From positions 9,933,963 to 9,997,962 of the forward strand of contig NC_060887.1 in the NCBI RefSeq assembly GCF_014805685.1: a stretch of DNA of 64,000 bases. The letters are read 5' to 3'. Both the position numbers and the translations under genes were made by a program. The stretch is from Silurus meridionalis (Eukaryota; Chordata; Actinopteri; Siluriformes; Siluridae). Below the pieces are notes generated by a model that was given only the letters and a program-made list of their open reading frames with translations, had not been told where the DNA came from and ran no database searches. This document shows, one piece after another, positions 1 through 10,535 of the stretch; position 1 is the stretch's first letter, and every line of letters starts with the position of its first letter.

Positions 1-94
1 AGAGAACAATATATATACATTTTATAATATATATTTTATAATATATAATATATATTTTATAATATACATTTTATAAATATATTTTATTATAATA

Positions 95-159
<65 letters not shown>

Positions 160-161
160 TA
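1..161. repeat. AT-rich flank with (TA)n microsatellite
   Basis: Bases 1-111 are AT-rich, with repeated 'attttataatatat' motifs. From about 112 to 157 there is a pure TA dinucleotide run. It ends at the TA target dinucleotide (160-161) of the following Tc1-like element. No coding potential. Confidence 0.85.
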
Positions 162-380
162 CAGTGAGGAAAATAAGTATTTGAACACCCTGCTATTTTG
201 CAAGTTCTCCCACGTAGAAATCATGGAGTGGTCTGAAAAAGTCATCGTGGGTGCATGTCCACTGTGAAAGACATAATCTAAAAAAAAAAAAAATCCAGAA
301 ATAACAATGTATGATTTTTTAACTAATAATTTGTATGATACAGCTGCAAATAAGTATTTGAACACCTGAGAAAGTCAATG

Positions 381-1385
381 TTAATATTTGGTACAGTAGC
401 CTTTGTTTGCAATTACAGAGGTCAAATGTTTCCTGTAGTTTTTCACCAGGTTTGCACACACTGCAGTAGGGATTTTGGCCCACTCCTCCACACAGATCTT
501 CTCTAGATCAGTCAGGTTTCTGGCCTGTCGCTGAGAAACACAGAGTTTGAGCTCCCTCCAAAGATTCTCTATTGGGTTTAGGTCTGGAGACTGGCTAGCC
601 AATGCCAGAACCTTGATATGCTTCTTACAGAGCCACTCCTTGGTTATCCTGGCTGTGTGCTTCGGGTCATTGTCATGTTGGAAGACCCAGCCTCGACCCA
701 TCTTCAATGCTCTAACTGAGGAAGGAGGTTGTTCCCAAAATCTCGCAATACATGGCCCCGGTCATCCTCTCCTTAATACAGTGCAGTCGCCCTGTCCCAT
801 GTGCAGAAAAACACCCCAAAGATGATGCTACCACCCCATGCTTCACAGTAGGGATGGTGTTCTTGGATGGTACTCATCATTCTTCTTCCTCCAAACACGT
901 TTAGTGGAATTATGACCCAAAAGTTCTATTTTGGTCTCATCTGACCACATGACTTTCTCCCATGACTCCTCTGGATCATCCAAATGGTCATTGGCAAACT
1001 TAAGACGTGCCTGGACATGTGCTGGTTTAAGCAGGGAAAGCTTCCGTGCCATGCATGATTTCAAACCATGACGTCTTAGTGTATTACCAACAGTAACCTT
1101 GGAAACAGTGGTCCCAGCTCTTTTCAGGTCATTGAACAGCTCCTCCTGTGTAGTTCTGGGGTGATTTCTCACCTTCTTCAGGAACACTGAGATCCCACGA
1201 GGTGAGATCTTGCATGGAGCCCCAGTCCGAGGGAGATTGACAGTCACATTTAGCTTCTTCCATTTTCTAATGATTGCTCCAACAGTGGACCTTTTTTCAC
1301 CAAGCTGCTTGGCAATTTCCCCGTAGCCCTTTCCAGCCTTGTGGAGGTGTACAATTTTGTCTCTAGTGTCTTTGGTCTTGGCCAT
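381..1385 (-). pseudogene. Tc1-like transposase, frameshifted
   Basis: Two minus-strand open segments make up the protein. The N-terminal part (843-1385, 180 aa, starts [10 protein letters not shown]) has paired helix-turn-helix DNA-binding sequence ([20 protein letters not shown]) and the first catalytic-Asp region, [12 protein letters not shown]. The C-terminal part (381-707) has [12 protein letters not shown], which holds the second Asp, and [11 protein letters not shown], which holds the Glu of the DDE triad. The two parts are out of frame across about 708-842, so the gene cannot make an intact cut-and-paste transposase. The family is certain from these motifs; the exact subfamily is not. 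It is an ordinary dead copy with no link to the apolipoprotein genes. Confidence 0.9.
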
Positions 1386-1723
1386 GTTAGTAGTTGGATT
1401 CTTACTGATTGTATGGGGTGGACAGGTGTCTTTATGCAGCTAACGACCTCAAACAGGTGCATCTAATTTAGGATAATAAATGTAGTGGAGGTGGACATTT
1501 TAAAGGCAGACTAACAGGTCAGAATTCTAGCTGATAGGCAGGTGTTCAAATACTTATTTGCAGCTGGATCATACAAATAAATAGTTTAAAAATCATATAT
1601 TGTGATTTCTGGATTTTTTTTTTTAGATTATGTCTCTCACAGTGGACATGCACCTACGATGACAATTTCAGACCCCTCCATGATTTCTAAGTGGGAGAAC
1701 TTGCAAAATAGCAGGGTGTTCAA

Positions 1724-2447
1724 CTCAGATAATACGGAAGTACTTTTACTAGGACCACATGCAGCTAGAAGTAAACTTTTTGATTACGTAGCATCTCTGG
1801 ATGGTGTTTCTGTTTCAGCATGTACAGCTGTCAAAGACCTTGGTGTGATTATTGACCCTAGTCTTTCCTTTGAGGCTCACATGAATAATATCACCAGGAT
1901 TGCCTTCTTTCACCTTAGAAATATTGCTAAAATTGGAAATATGATGTCATTACAGGATGCAGAAAAACTAGTTCATGCTTTTGTTACTTCTAGATTAGAC
2001 TACTGTAATACTTTATTGTCTGGGTGTGCAAATAAGTGCATAAATAAGCTTCAGTTAGTTCAGAATGCAGCAGCAAGAGTCCTCACTAGATCTAGGAAAT
2101 ATGACCACATCACTCCTGTTTTAATCAGTCTACACTGGGTCCCAATTAAATCTCGCATTGAATATAAAATACTACTACTGACGTATAAAGCACTTAACGG
2201 TCTCGCACCGCAGTATCTGAGTGAACTTCTGTACCAGTATGATCCTCCACGCCTACTTAGATCAAAAGTTGCCGGCTATCTGTTGGTTCCTCAAATAATG
2301 AAGACTACAGCAGGGGGCAGATCTTTCTCTTATAAAGCCCCACAGTTATGGAACAGCCTTCCAACCAGTGTTCGGGACTCAGACACAGTCTCAGTGTTCA
2401 AGTTGAGGTTGAAAATGTATTTATTTAGTCAAGCCTTTGATCAGTAG
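1724..2447 (+). pseudogene. L2-type LINE reverse transcriptase, C-terminal fragment
   Basis: The open frame reaches a stop at 2447 and contains RLDYCNTLLSGC, LQLVQNAAARVLTRSRK, HITPVLISLHWVPIK and LLTYKALNGLAPQYLSELL. These are the characteristic post-palm motifs of L2-clade LINE proteins in fish. The endonuclease and the catalytic YADD box are absent because the copy is 5'-truncated. The frame reads in from the Tc1 terminal repeat at 1602, but that start is accidental. Non-functional fragment. Confidence 0.85.
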
Positions 2448-2744
2448 ATTTGTTTCTTGGGTAAAGGCTCAGATCTGGAGGGAGCATGGATATAGAGTGT
2501 TTGGTGAACTGGGATATTTGTATGCTGTCGTCCCCTCACTCTCACACGTTTACTCAGGTTTGTTGACGGTGGTGTGGTGGGTCGTCTCTTATCCCAGAAA
2601 TCCCTCATGTTTGTGTTACCTTCTGGTTCTCCCTTTTAGTTATGCTGCCATAGCGAGTCTTGCCGGAGTCCAAACTGCACAGTGACATTAACTTTCATAC
2701 AACAATAAGGACACTTAATAATCCATATCCTTCTCTTCCTGTCA

Positions 2745-2751
<7 letters not shown>

Positions 2752-2805
<54 letters not shown>
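2752..2805. repeat. (CT)n microsatellite in L2 3' UTR
   Basis: About 27 CT dinucleotides. A similar run occurs at the same place in the sister L2 copy near 44812-44875, and a short interrupted GA remnant in the copy near 36590, so it is part of the LINE rather than an independent microsatellite. Confidence 0.9.
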
Positions 2806-2809
<4 letters not shown>

Positions 2810-3379
2810 CGAGTTAAACATGCTCCTGAGGCTTCAGTGACCACTGTTCCTGCCCCTCTCCCCACTTCGTCCAGCCTGCCTCTGGATAGTGTTCTTTTCG
2901 ACTGGAGGCCACTCTGTGCAGCTTGGGATGGTTTCTCATCAACACCTTGGGTGGTTCCATGAAATTCCGGAGTAAGAACAGAAGCTTTGAGGATGGATTG
3001 GACTGTAGTTAATGTCAACAGTCTGCTACACTGACTCAGGAATACAGTTCGCTTCTGATCATCATCACTGTACCCCGCAACATTGTATATCTGCTTCAAA
3101 TGGACATTTGGTGCAACCCAGATGAGGATGGGTTCCCTCTTGAGTCTGGTTCCTCTCAAGGTTTCTTCCTTATGCCATCTCGGGGAGTTTTTCCTTGCCA
3201 CAGTTGCTCATCAGGGACAAACTTACTTACAAAGAACATATTTACTTTTAATCGCCACATTATCTGTGTAAAGCTGCTTCGAGACAATGTTCATTGTTAA
3301 AAGCGCTATACAAATAATAGAAAGAAAAGAATAAGAAAGTGTTCAAATACTTATTTTCCTCACTGTATACATATATATA

Positions 3380-4896
3380 CACTGGCGATCAAAATTAGAG
3401 AACAATTTATAAACAATTGAACAATTCTGAAATAATGTCATCTTCACTGCTCAACAGTTGAAGGAGTTTTTGTCCTGTCTATACCACACTGGTAACACAC
3501 TGATCAAAATTTGAGAACAACAATGACTGTAGCATGGAAAATGATTACAACAAATTTTTCTGGAGGTTACAACAGTCAGCAATTAGTAGGAAGTGTACAG
3601 GCCTCTTATCTGAATGACTTCAGCACATCTGTGGCCACAGGACAGCACTAGTCTCTCACACTGCTCTGGTGTGATTTTGGTCCACTCTTCTTCTAGTCTC
3701 CTCCACAGTTCGGTGACTGTAGTGGGTTTCTTGGCCATAACTTTGTCACCAAGGATTTTCCAGAGGTTCTCTATTGGGTTGAGATCAGGACTCTGAGCAG
3801 GCCATGTCATTATTTCAATGTTTTAGGTTTCAAGGAACTGCTTTACGCGTTTTGCTGTGTGACATGGAGCGTTGTCCTGCATGAACACTGTGGGCTGATT
3901 GGGTGATGAACGCAGGGAAGGAACCATATGTTGTTGAAAAAGGTTCTGATAAACATTTGCATTCACTCTGCCATGTAGCTGTATAAGAGGCCCAACTCCT
4001 GCTGCAGAAAACATGCCACAAACCATGACACTTCCTCCTCCACTTTTCACTGACTTCTTTACACACTTTGGGTTCAGTCTTTCGCCAAACATAATGTTTC
4101 CAATCAGACCCAAATAAATTAAACTTGCTTTCATCACTGAAGTGACCTTTGGACCATTTCTCCTTTGTCCACACAACATGCTTAGTCTAGCCTTTTGATT
4201 CTTTCTGCTAATGGGAGGTTTGGTCACTGCAGAGCGGGCTTTCAGTCCAAATGCTCTTAAACGTCGAGACACCGTATGATGAGACAGATCCTTACCCTGT
4301 TCAGCGCTGAACTGGTGAGCAATTCCAGCTGCAGTGTGGAAACGATTGCCCATTGAAATCCTCCGCAGTATCCTGTCCTCTCTTGTATTTGTCTTTCGTA
4401 GACGACCAGCCTTCTTGACGGACTTGAATGAGTTTGTGGTGTTGTAAATATTTAATATTCCTGAAATCACAGATTTGGAACGAACAACTTGTCTTGCTAT
4501 GGCTGATAGGGTCATCCCTTTAGCCTTCATCTGGACAACCTGCTGCTGGAGGCTTTCAGTCACTTTAGAACGGCCCACCATCTTGCAGATTCAGTGAAAC
4601 TGGAAGTTAGGCTGGCAGTTAAATAGGGGTTGACAGATAATAAAGGAAATTAGCACCAGGTGCCAGATTAACACCAATAACTGGGAGGTATTTAAAAGTG
4701 TTCTGTAATTTTGATCAATGTGTTTTCTGCAAAATAATGTTTTTTTTTAAATGCCTTAGTTATTTTGTGGAAAAGGTGTTATGGTAGCATGGTATAGACA
4801 GGACAAAAACTTCTTCAACTGTTGAGAATTGAAAATGACATTATTTTAGAATTGTTCAATTGTTTATAAATTGTTCTCTAATTTTGATCGCCAGTG
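3380..4896 (-). mobile_element. Tc1/mariner-like transposon B (1.5 kb)
   Basis: Inverted ends begin CACTGGCGATCAAAATTAGA at 3380 and close with the complement at 4896, flanked by TA at 3378-3379 and 4897-4898. The inner repeat ACTGATCAAAATTTGAGAAC near 3499-3518 has a shorter counterpart near 4710-4725. The element is only about 12 bp from transposon A. It belongs to a different Tc1 subfamily, since the ends and transposase differ. It carries a disrupted transposase. Confidence 0.92.
3583..4581 (-). pseudogene. Tc1-like transposase B, frameshifted
   Basis: The N-terminal segment (4581 down to about 4190) starts MVGRSKVTESLQQQVVQMKA and has two helix-turn-helix domains (GMTLSAIARQVVRSKSVISG and DLSHHTVSRRLRAFGLKAR). 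The first catalytic Asp sits in HFSDESKFNLFGSDW, read only in another frame (about 4080-4174). The second Asp, FMQDNAPCHTAKRVKQFLE, returns to the original frame. [11 protein letters not shown] with the catalytic Glu is in yet another frame (3583-3810). At least two or three frame breaks make it inactive. The DD34E layout is that of Tc1. Confidence 0.9.

Positions 4897-4902
<6 letters not shown>

Positions 4903-4978
<76 letters not shown>
4903..4978. repeat. (TA)n microsatellite
   Basis: A near-pure TA run directly abutting the right end of transposon B. TA runs are common Tc1 targets because the element inserts at TA. Confidence 0.9.
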
Positions 4979-4979
<1 letters not shown>

Positions 4980-5109
4980 ATATGTACCTTATTTGGATAT
5001 GATTTCAAAACAGCTCAATGAGTTGAGGAATGTCATGTGACTTTTGGTAATAAAATGAAAAGGAATTATATATAGAGGAAATATAATTTTTAAAACTGAT
5101 GTATTGTTT

Positions 5110-5454
5110 TTAATGTAGACAGTGACTGTAACCATAAAACATGTTGGCCCAGTGTTTTCCTCTTTTATTTTTCCAGAGAATGGCACATCCGATCAGGAGA
5201 GATACAAATGCTAGTTTTTTGGGGTTTTTTGGGCATTCAAAAGTTTCACCTACTTTAGGCCTACAAAAAGAATGAACTGGTTTGAGCTTTGCATTGGTTG
5301 TTTTTAACTGCAAGAACACCAATACCATGGTGATATTGACTAAGAGGAATATCAGGAGAGTTGGTACAGACATGTATGAACAGATTAGTGAGTAGAACTG
5401 ACTATTGAGACCTTCACCTTTAGAACAGAAAGGAAGATAACGTGTTATTTGCAT
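5110..5454 (-). other. Unrecognised open frame with one hydrophobic segment
   Basis: A 114-codon minus-strand frame downstream of apoc1. It contains one convincing membrane-spanning stretch, PTLLIFLLVNITMVLVFLQL, followed by a basic, Lys-rich segment (KTTNAKLKP), the order expected for a single-pass receptor's transmembrane and juxtamembrane exon. A pyrimidine-rich stretch followed by AAAG lies just upstream on the minus strand and could be a weak splice acceptor. I do not recognise a family and see no neighbouring exons in 4979-5905. It may be the terminal exon of another gene, a relic, or chance. Confidence 0.2.
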
Positions 5455-5904
5455 TAGCTTATTGGATTAAAAGAAATTCAACACATTGTGCAATTAGATC
5501 TCTGCCCCCAAAATAACTTGATTTGATCCTGATTTCACTGAATTGCTGATTATTAACAGAGATCAAATAGTGACTTTAACCTGATAAATTTAAGTGACCT
5601 GATAGGGGTCATTTTCTGACCCAGTACCATGAAAGGGCATGGAACAATATTTGATTATGTGGTCACAGGTTTCTACTAAAAGTCCATTGATCAGAATCTT
5701 TATGCGAGTGTTCACGTCATCTGGTTCAATTAAATGTGTAAGTTATAGTTTTCAATTGTAAGTCTTCTTTTTTATCCATTTCATATTGAAATCGTAAATG
5801 TCATTAATGATATAATTTCAGTAGTATATGTACTATGGTGTATAATTTTCTAAATACCAATTTAAAATAAAATAAAAATAGTCATTAAGTGCAAACATGA
5901 GTCA
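5455..5904. other. Non-coding interval downstream of apoc1
   Basis: AT-rich sequence between the unrecognised frame and the apoc1 3' UTR. I see no open frame, repeat family or RNA gene here. Confidence 0.6.
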
Positions 5905-5922
5905 AACACTGGATAAAGTCTT

Positions 5923-5928
5923 TTTATT
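5923..5928 (-). promoter_or_regulatory. Likely apoc1 polyadenylation signal (AATAAA)
   Basis: The plus strand reads TTTATT, i.e. AATAAA on the transcribed strand, about 210 nt past the apoc1 stop codon. This gives a 3' UTR of roughly 230 nt, ending near 5905. Confidence 0.55.
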
Positions 5929-6137
5929 GTTTGGACAGTTTCCAGGATTTATTAGACCATTTTCAGACATTTAAAGCATTGGAGTATTGTGTTTGTGTGT
6001 ATTTATTTATATAAAAAAGTAATTGCACAGATCGTCACTGAACAGATCATCATATTGGAGATGTTGTAACAGGTTGTGTCTGTCAAACACAACATGGACT
6101 GGAGACTTAGACGTCACACTGGCAGGGGCTACAGGGT

Positions 6138-6653
6138 TTACTGTTGCTTGTTAAAGGTTTCAGCAAACTTCTGCTTAACCTTCTCCATCTGCTCATCAAT
6201 CCAGCTCCTGAGGGCAGACAAATGACATCATGTCAGAAATTAGAATTAGGAGTGGACAAATCACTGTTAACCAATGCTGGTTGGTTAAAAACAGTGAAAG
6301 ATAGCAATGATTTAAAAACGGAAAACCACTTGATTATGTCTGTTACTTGATCTTACTTAGTCTTAATGGTAATCTCATGATTCTCAATCTGCTTCAGGAT
6401 GGTTGTGGTCTTATCTGTCAAATCCTCTCCAAACTCCTTAAGTTTTGCCTGAATATTGGCAAAATGTTCTTCTATTGTGGGCTCCTCTACTGCCTCTGAT
6501 TAAGGAAACCACACAAACATTGTACAACAGTTCAACAAAAGCCAGCCAGAAATTAAAATAAAAAATATATAGTAACTAGCTATTAATTTGGTTCTTACCA
6601 GAGTGTGCAAGCAGCACAAGCATCAAGGTGGCAACAGCCAGGTACAGTTTCAT
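6138..6653 (-). CDS. apoc1: Apolipoprotein C-I, three coding exons
   Basis: Coding exons on the minus strand are 6599-6653, 6357-6495 and 6138-6207 (55+139+70 nt = 88 codons, 87 aa), all with GT-AG introns and consistent phase. The signal peptide is MKLYLAVATLMLVLLAHS. The mature part contains KLKEFGEDLTDKTTTILKQI, which aligns with the human apoC-I segment KLKEFGNTLEDK, and ends SWIDEQMEKVKQKFAETF, the second amphipathic helix. A 5' untranslated exon lies near 7229-7268, and the coding exon's 5' splice acceptor is at 6667-6669. In the known family this is a small exchangeable protein of VLDL and HDL that inhibits CETP and receptor uptake and activates LCAT. It is the first gene of the cluster and transcribed in the same direction as apoeb. 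The length is typical and I see no lesion. Confidence 0.9.
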
Positions 6654-7228
6654 TTTGGCTTTTTTTTCTGTGTAAAAATAATAAAGAAGGATCAGACCAA
6701 ATTGCACAGTAAAGTGCAAAATTAATTTTGCTTATACTGGAATACAATTTCACATGGCTGATATTAAAACTGATATATAAACTGATTACACTGTATAACT
6801 CAATACACTGGAAGTCAGACACTCAAGTAATAAGACTCAGCTTGAAATTCAAATAAACCACAAACATTAAATATAAGTATGTGCAATAATAGTGTACTAT
6901 CTATAATTAGTATATTGATGACTAACTACTTGGTACAAATTTTTTTGAATAGTAAAACATTTGTTTGCAGATGCAGAAGATATAAATGTTTCAAATTCTC
7001 TATTTCTGATTCATACTGGCAAGAATACCCTGCTTCCTAGATGTCGCCAAAACGTAATTTAGCATTTCTTAAAACAACATATTGTTTTGATTAATTGTAC
7101 TGTTTAACTAACAATAATAAGAAGAACAATTTGATAAGGATTAAATGTTGTTAAAGAAAATAAACAACCACCATATTGATAAAAACGATAGTACAAATAG
7201 TTGATAAGCAGCCAAGTTCCCAATATAC

Positions 7229-7300
7229 CTGTGCTGTCCTCTTCCAGTAGTTTAGAAAAGAAGCAGTCTTTTAAGCAGACAGCCGGCGAGGCTCTATATA
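7229..7300 (-). promoter_or_regulatory. apoc1 TATA box and 5' untranslated exon
   Basis: TATATAG on the minus strand at 7294-7300. About 30 nt downstream lies a short untranslated exon (about 7268-7229) ending in a splice donor GTATAT at 7223-7228. It joins the coding exon acceptor at 6667-6669. The start site is inferred from TATA spacing only. Confidence 0.65.
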
Positions 7301-7309
7301 ACCCCCTCT

Positions 7310-9494
7310 GTTGTTCTGACGTCGTTGCAGGTCATCACCTCTGACCTATCAAAGCTTTTTTGTAACGTGTGCAGATTTTTCTTTTAGCCCTATCAAGTCT
7401 GCTTTTTTTATGACACAGACTTCTTTCCTGCATGGGGCTAAGACTGTTTTTATGCAGTGTGTGAAGTTACATAAGAGCCCACTGTGCTTGTTTTTTGTGT
7501 GTTTCGTTTTGTTTAGTTTTTTCAGTCTGGTAAATATAATGCAGTGTTTAATTAATCTAAGAAGTTCTCAAAATGAATCACTAGGACATGTAGTATCATT
7601 AACCTTTGAGACCCTTATCTCATATCTGTAGAATCGAACATGCTGTTGGCAAGGATTGGTGTTGGTGCATGGAATGGTGTGAAGTCCACTCGCTATGAAA
7701 AGCAAAAAATCCCCTTTGCTGTGATAGCGAAAGCTAAAACTATGTAAAATACATGCAGCCCTAACATATTCTATTTGCTATCAAGCCAGTATTCATCTGT
7801 TAAAATGTCACTTGTGGCTATCATGTGCTCATTCACTGTATATAAGAATAACATAGATAACATATACAGCAAGTAACTAAAATATATATATATATATATA
7901 ATCAAATGAAATTATATGAATAAAATGAAATCAAAACATCATTTTCACTAGGACTAATAGTACATCATAATACAGAAATCATCCATCATCGCTTTTAAGT
8001 CTAAAAACCTTTGTGTTATGTCCCTGTGTACATAGGGCAATTAATTATATTATATAATAACTTGTAAATGCCCCAAATTATGATGATAAAGCATTATCTA
8101 TCATGTCTAGATATATAAAGTGTTATCAGCTAGTCTTGTTTCATCAGCACGTACTGACTTACACCAGCTTTCATGCAATGCCTACGTTAAACAATGTAGC
8201 AGCAGAAGATGAACTGATCTGAAAGGTTTTATTGCTGATGCTCATTAGATAGTAGAGATGAAATTCATTTACTCCAACACTTTATTTAGCTTCAAATGTT
8301 GAATAGCAATAAAAAAGATAAGGCATTTGAACAAATAGAAATTGCATCTCAGGTCTAAATATAATATTTTCCTATGCTGCTTAAAACACTGTTTTTGTAA
8401 AATGGTGTTTATATGAGTCGTGTAGTTGTGGCTGAATTGGAGGACGTCATCACTGTGTCCATTCTTACAACATTTCTAAATGATTACATCAGCTTATTTG
8501 TCTATTGCAGTGTTGTTGTGCATGTGGCGGGCAAAGGTCCAATATTAGGAAATTTGTTTTCATCAGGGCACTTTTCTTTTTCAATTAAAACATGATCGAA
8601 AAAAATTTATTTTTTTAAAGATTGCTCGTAAATTAGTTCCTTAAATGCCTCCATTTTATTATTCACTTTTAGAAAAAAAAAAAGGCAAAATTAATGAAGG
8701 TTTTTGTCAGTTTGCACAAAATAAACAAATAAATCGACCAATAAAAACCATTAAAAAAAATTTAACATAATCCTCAATAATAACTTTAATTAAAATTATT
8801 CATTTAATTCTTACAGACATACGCTCCCTATATTTTTATTATATTTACATAAGGGTCATAATAGTAAACTTAATTATCTATTATATTTACATAATAAAAC
8901 AAAAATGCTATGTAGACATCCAGCATACTTTATCTTTATACTGTACTAGATAGTTGCTTTACAGCCAAAAAATAGACAAAAAAACACCACAAAATTATAA
9001 ACATCTCTCGTGAGCTCTTTACCATATCCCAGCTTCCCCTTTTTTGTTTTCCTGGCCCGTGAATTCTCTCTGCCCTTGTTTTCTATGATGGAGTGATTTC
9101 ATCATGACTGCTGTTTAGTCTACTTTAAGTGTTAAAAAAACTGTTTTAGTGAAGTCTAGACTCAGAGAAAAAGAGAAGTGAAGCTCTGGGCACATGAGGA
9201 CGTTGGGTTTGGTGTAGTCATGCAGAGAGGCAGTGAACTGCAGTTACCTCTAGATTGTGACTATGAAAAGCTCAGGGCAGGGGGAATGAACTGCACAGAG
9301 CATGGCTTCTTTGAATACAGCCATCCAGGGGCATTAGTGAGTGATTGCTGTGGCATTCATTAGGAGAATTGGGATAGACGGCTCTTTTTTTTTGTTTTGC
9401 TCATGAATGTGTAACACAAAGCTGCATTGCATGTGTACCTGTGTGCGTTTGGCATGTTTTTCAGTTTTATGTCTTTTATCACCATACTTTCTAT
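7310..9494. other. Intergenic, no recognisable gene
   Basis: AT-rich DNA upstream of apoc1 with scattered poly-A and poly-T. Short open frames (for example 7410-7631 and 8413-8595) lack codon bias, splice context or recognisable motifs. A conserved enhancer cannot be excluded, but reading alone shows none. Confidence 0.55.
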
Positions 9495-9510
9495 TGAGAG
9501 AGAGCGAGAG

Positions 9511-9547
<37 letters not shown>
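9495..9547. repeat. (GA)n microsatellite
   Basis: GAGAGAGCGAGAGAGCG followed by a pure GA run. An A-rich tract (about 9690-9726) lies 150 nt further on. Confidence 0.9.
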
Positions 9548-9551
<4 letters not shown>

Positions 9552-9958
9552 GATTTTGTTATTTCTTCTGAGATCTTTTGTTCTGTGAGGCTTGAAGATT
9601 GCAAGTCAGGACCTGCACCAAATGTACCTTTATGCTGAAAACATTCTTATGTATTCTAAGAAGTGAGCATATCAGTTCAGCAACTGACATAAAAAAAAAA
9701 AAGAAAAAAAAAAAAAAAAAGAAAATAGATGTTATTTTGGAGAATAAAAATAGTGGGGACTTTCTGTCTTTTCGTCAGGTTACTGTAGTTCATTTTCCCC
9801 ATCTCCTGTTTGCCAGAAAGCCAGGGACTTGATATGGTTTTAATAAGAGCACTTGCTTGCAGAATGTTTGAGGTTTCCTGTTTTTATTCCTCCAGCAAAT
9901 CAGCTAACCCCTGCAGCGCCTCACTAAAAGCGGATTTCAAATAATGTTTTTGGAAGGG

Positions 9959-10018
9959 CAGCGGGGGTTGGGGGGGTTTGGATGATGGGGGGTGTGTGTC
10001 TGGGGGGGTTCTGCTGCC
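9959..10018 (+). other. G-rich tract, candidate G-quadruplex
   Basis: Four runs of five to seven Gs within about 50 nt: GGGGG, GGGGGGG, GGGGGG and GGGGGGG, separated by 2, 10 and 9 nt. This satisfies a relaxed G4 pattern. It is isolated in otherwise AT-rich DNA. Confidence 0.5.
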
Positions 10019-10204
10019 ATTAATTAGAGCAAAGGATTTTAGGAACGGAGTTCACAGCATGTAAGGCATCTACTCTTCTCTGCTTCTTTTCTTTGGATTT
10101 CTTTAATACATGTCCTCTCTGTTATACAGTACTTGCACATATTTTCCTCTACTCATTGTTTTATTGGAGAATAACAAACTCAATTCAAGAACTTTGAAGT
10201 TAAA

Positions 10205-10535
10205 CTGTAATTGATACAAAGAGTCTGCTACAATGGCTTAGGACAATTGGTATGAACAGTTCTGCATTTAAGGACCCGTAAACTTTTCACTGAACGGCAC
10301 ACCTTAACAATGATGGAGCTGTAATGAATGGGCATTCGGTGCCACTCAGATGAGGACGGGTTTGAGTCTGGTTCCTCTCAAGGCTTCTCCCTCATACCAT
10401 CTCCTTGAAACTGTACACTGGTTTATTTATTAGGAATATAATCATGGGACTAAAATTTACATTCCTAACCAATTATCTCTGTAAAGCTGCTTTGGGACAA
10501 AGTCCATTGTAAAAAAATTATATAAAAATTATATT
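10205..10535 (+). mobile_element. L2-type LINE tail (SINE-sized)
   Basis: Carries the shared tail motifs in order: a 'cactcagatgaggacggg' block, 'gagtctggttcctctcaagg', and 'gtaaagctgctttgggacaa' close to the 3' end. It is diverged from the 1.7-kb and 44-kb copies and lacks coding sequence, so it is an old truncated LINE or a SINE using the same tail. Confidence 0.6.

Larger units (their letters stand above)
1724..3338 (+). mobile_element. 5'-truncated L2-type LINE inserted in Tc1-like A
   Basis: The insertion lies between two copies of GTGTTCAA (1716-1723 and 3339-3346), an 8-bp target-site duplication inside the Tc1 terminal repeat. It contains the C-terminal part of an L2-like reverse transcriptase, a 3' untranslated region with a long CT run (about 2752-2805), and a tail ending in 'gcgctatacaaata' before an A/G-rich end. 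Related tails recur at 10.2, 22.0, 22.7, 36.1, 44.4, 49.6, 53.1 and 56.5 kb. Confidence 0.85.
162..3365 (-). mobile_element. Tc1/mariner-like transposon A, split by an L2 LINE
   Basis: The ends are inverted repeats starting CAGTGAGGAAAATAAGTATT at 162 and ending with its complement at 3365, flanked by TA (160-161 and 3366-3367). A second, internal copy of the AATAAGTATTTGAACACC motif lies near 348-366, with its inverse near 1542-1560, so each end has an outer and an inner repeat (IR/DR style). The interior encodes a broken transposase on the minus strand. The right terminal repeat is interrupted at 1724-3338 by an L2-type LINE; removing it leaves roughly 1.6 kb, normal for this family. Confidence 0.9.

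Noticed and set aside
1..10. First bases AGAGAACAAT resemble the inner part of the Tc1-like B terminal repeat.
   Set aside because: Only ten bases at the window edge; cannot be told from chance.
547..825. Plus-strand frame opposite Tc1-like transposase A (and similar plus-strand frames opposite the Rex1-like and RTE LINEs).
   Set aside because: Shadows of the real minus-strand transposon genes.
2636..3201. Minus-strand frames with REREREER runs (also 44759-45103).
   Set aside because: Antisense of the CT run and L2 3' UTR; not a protein.
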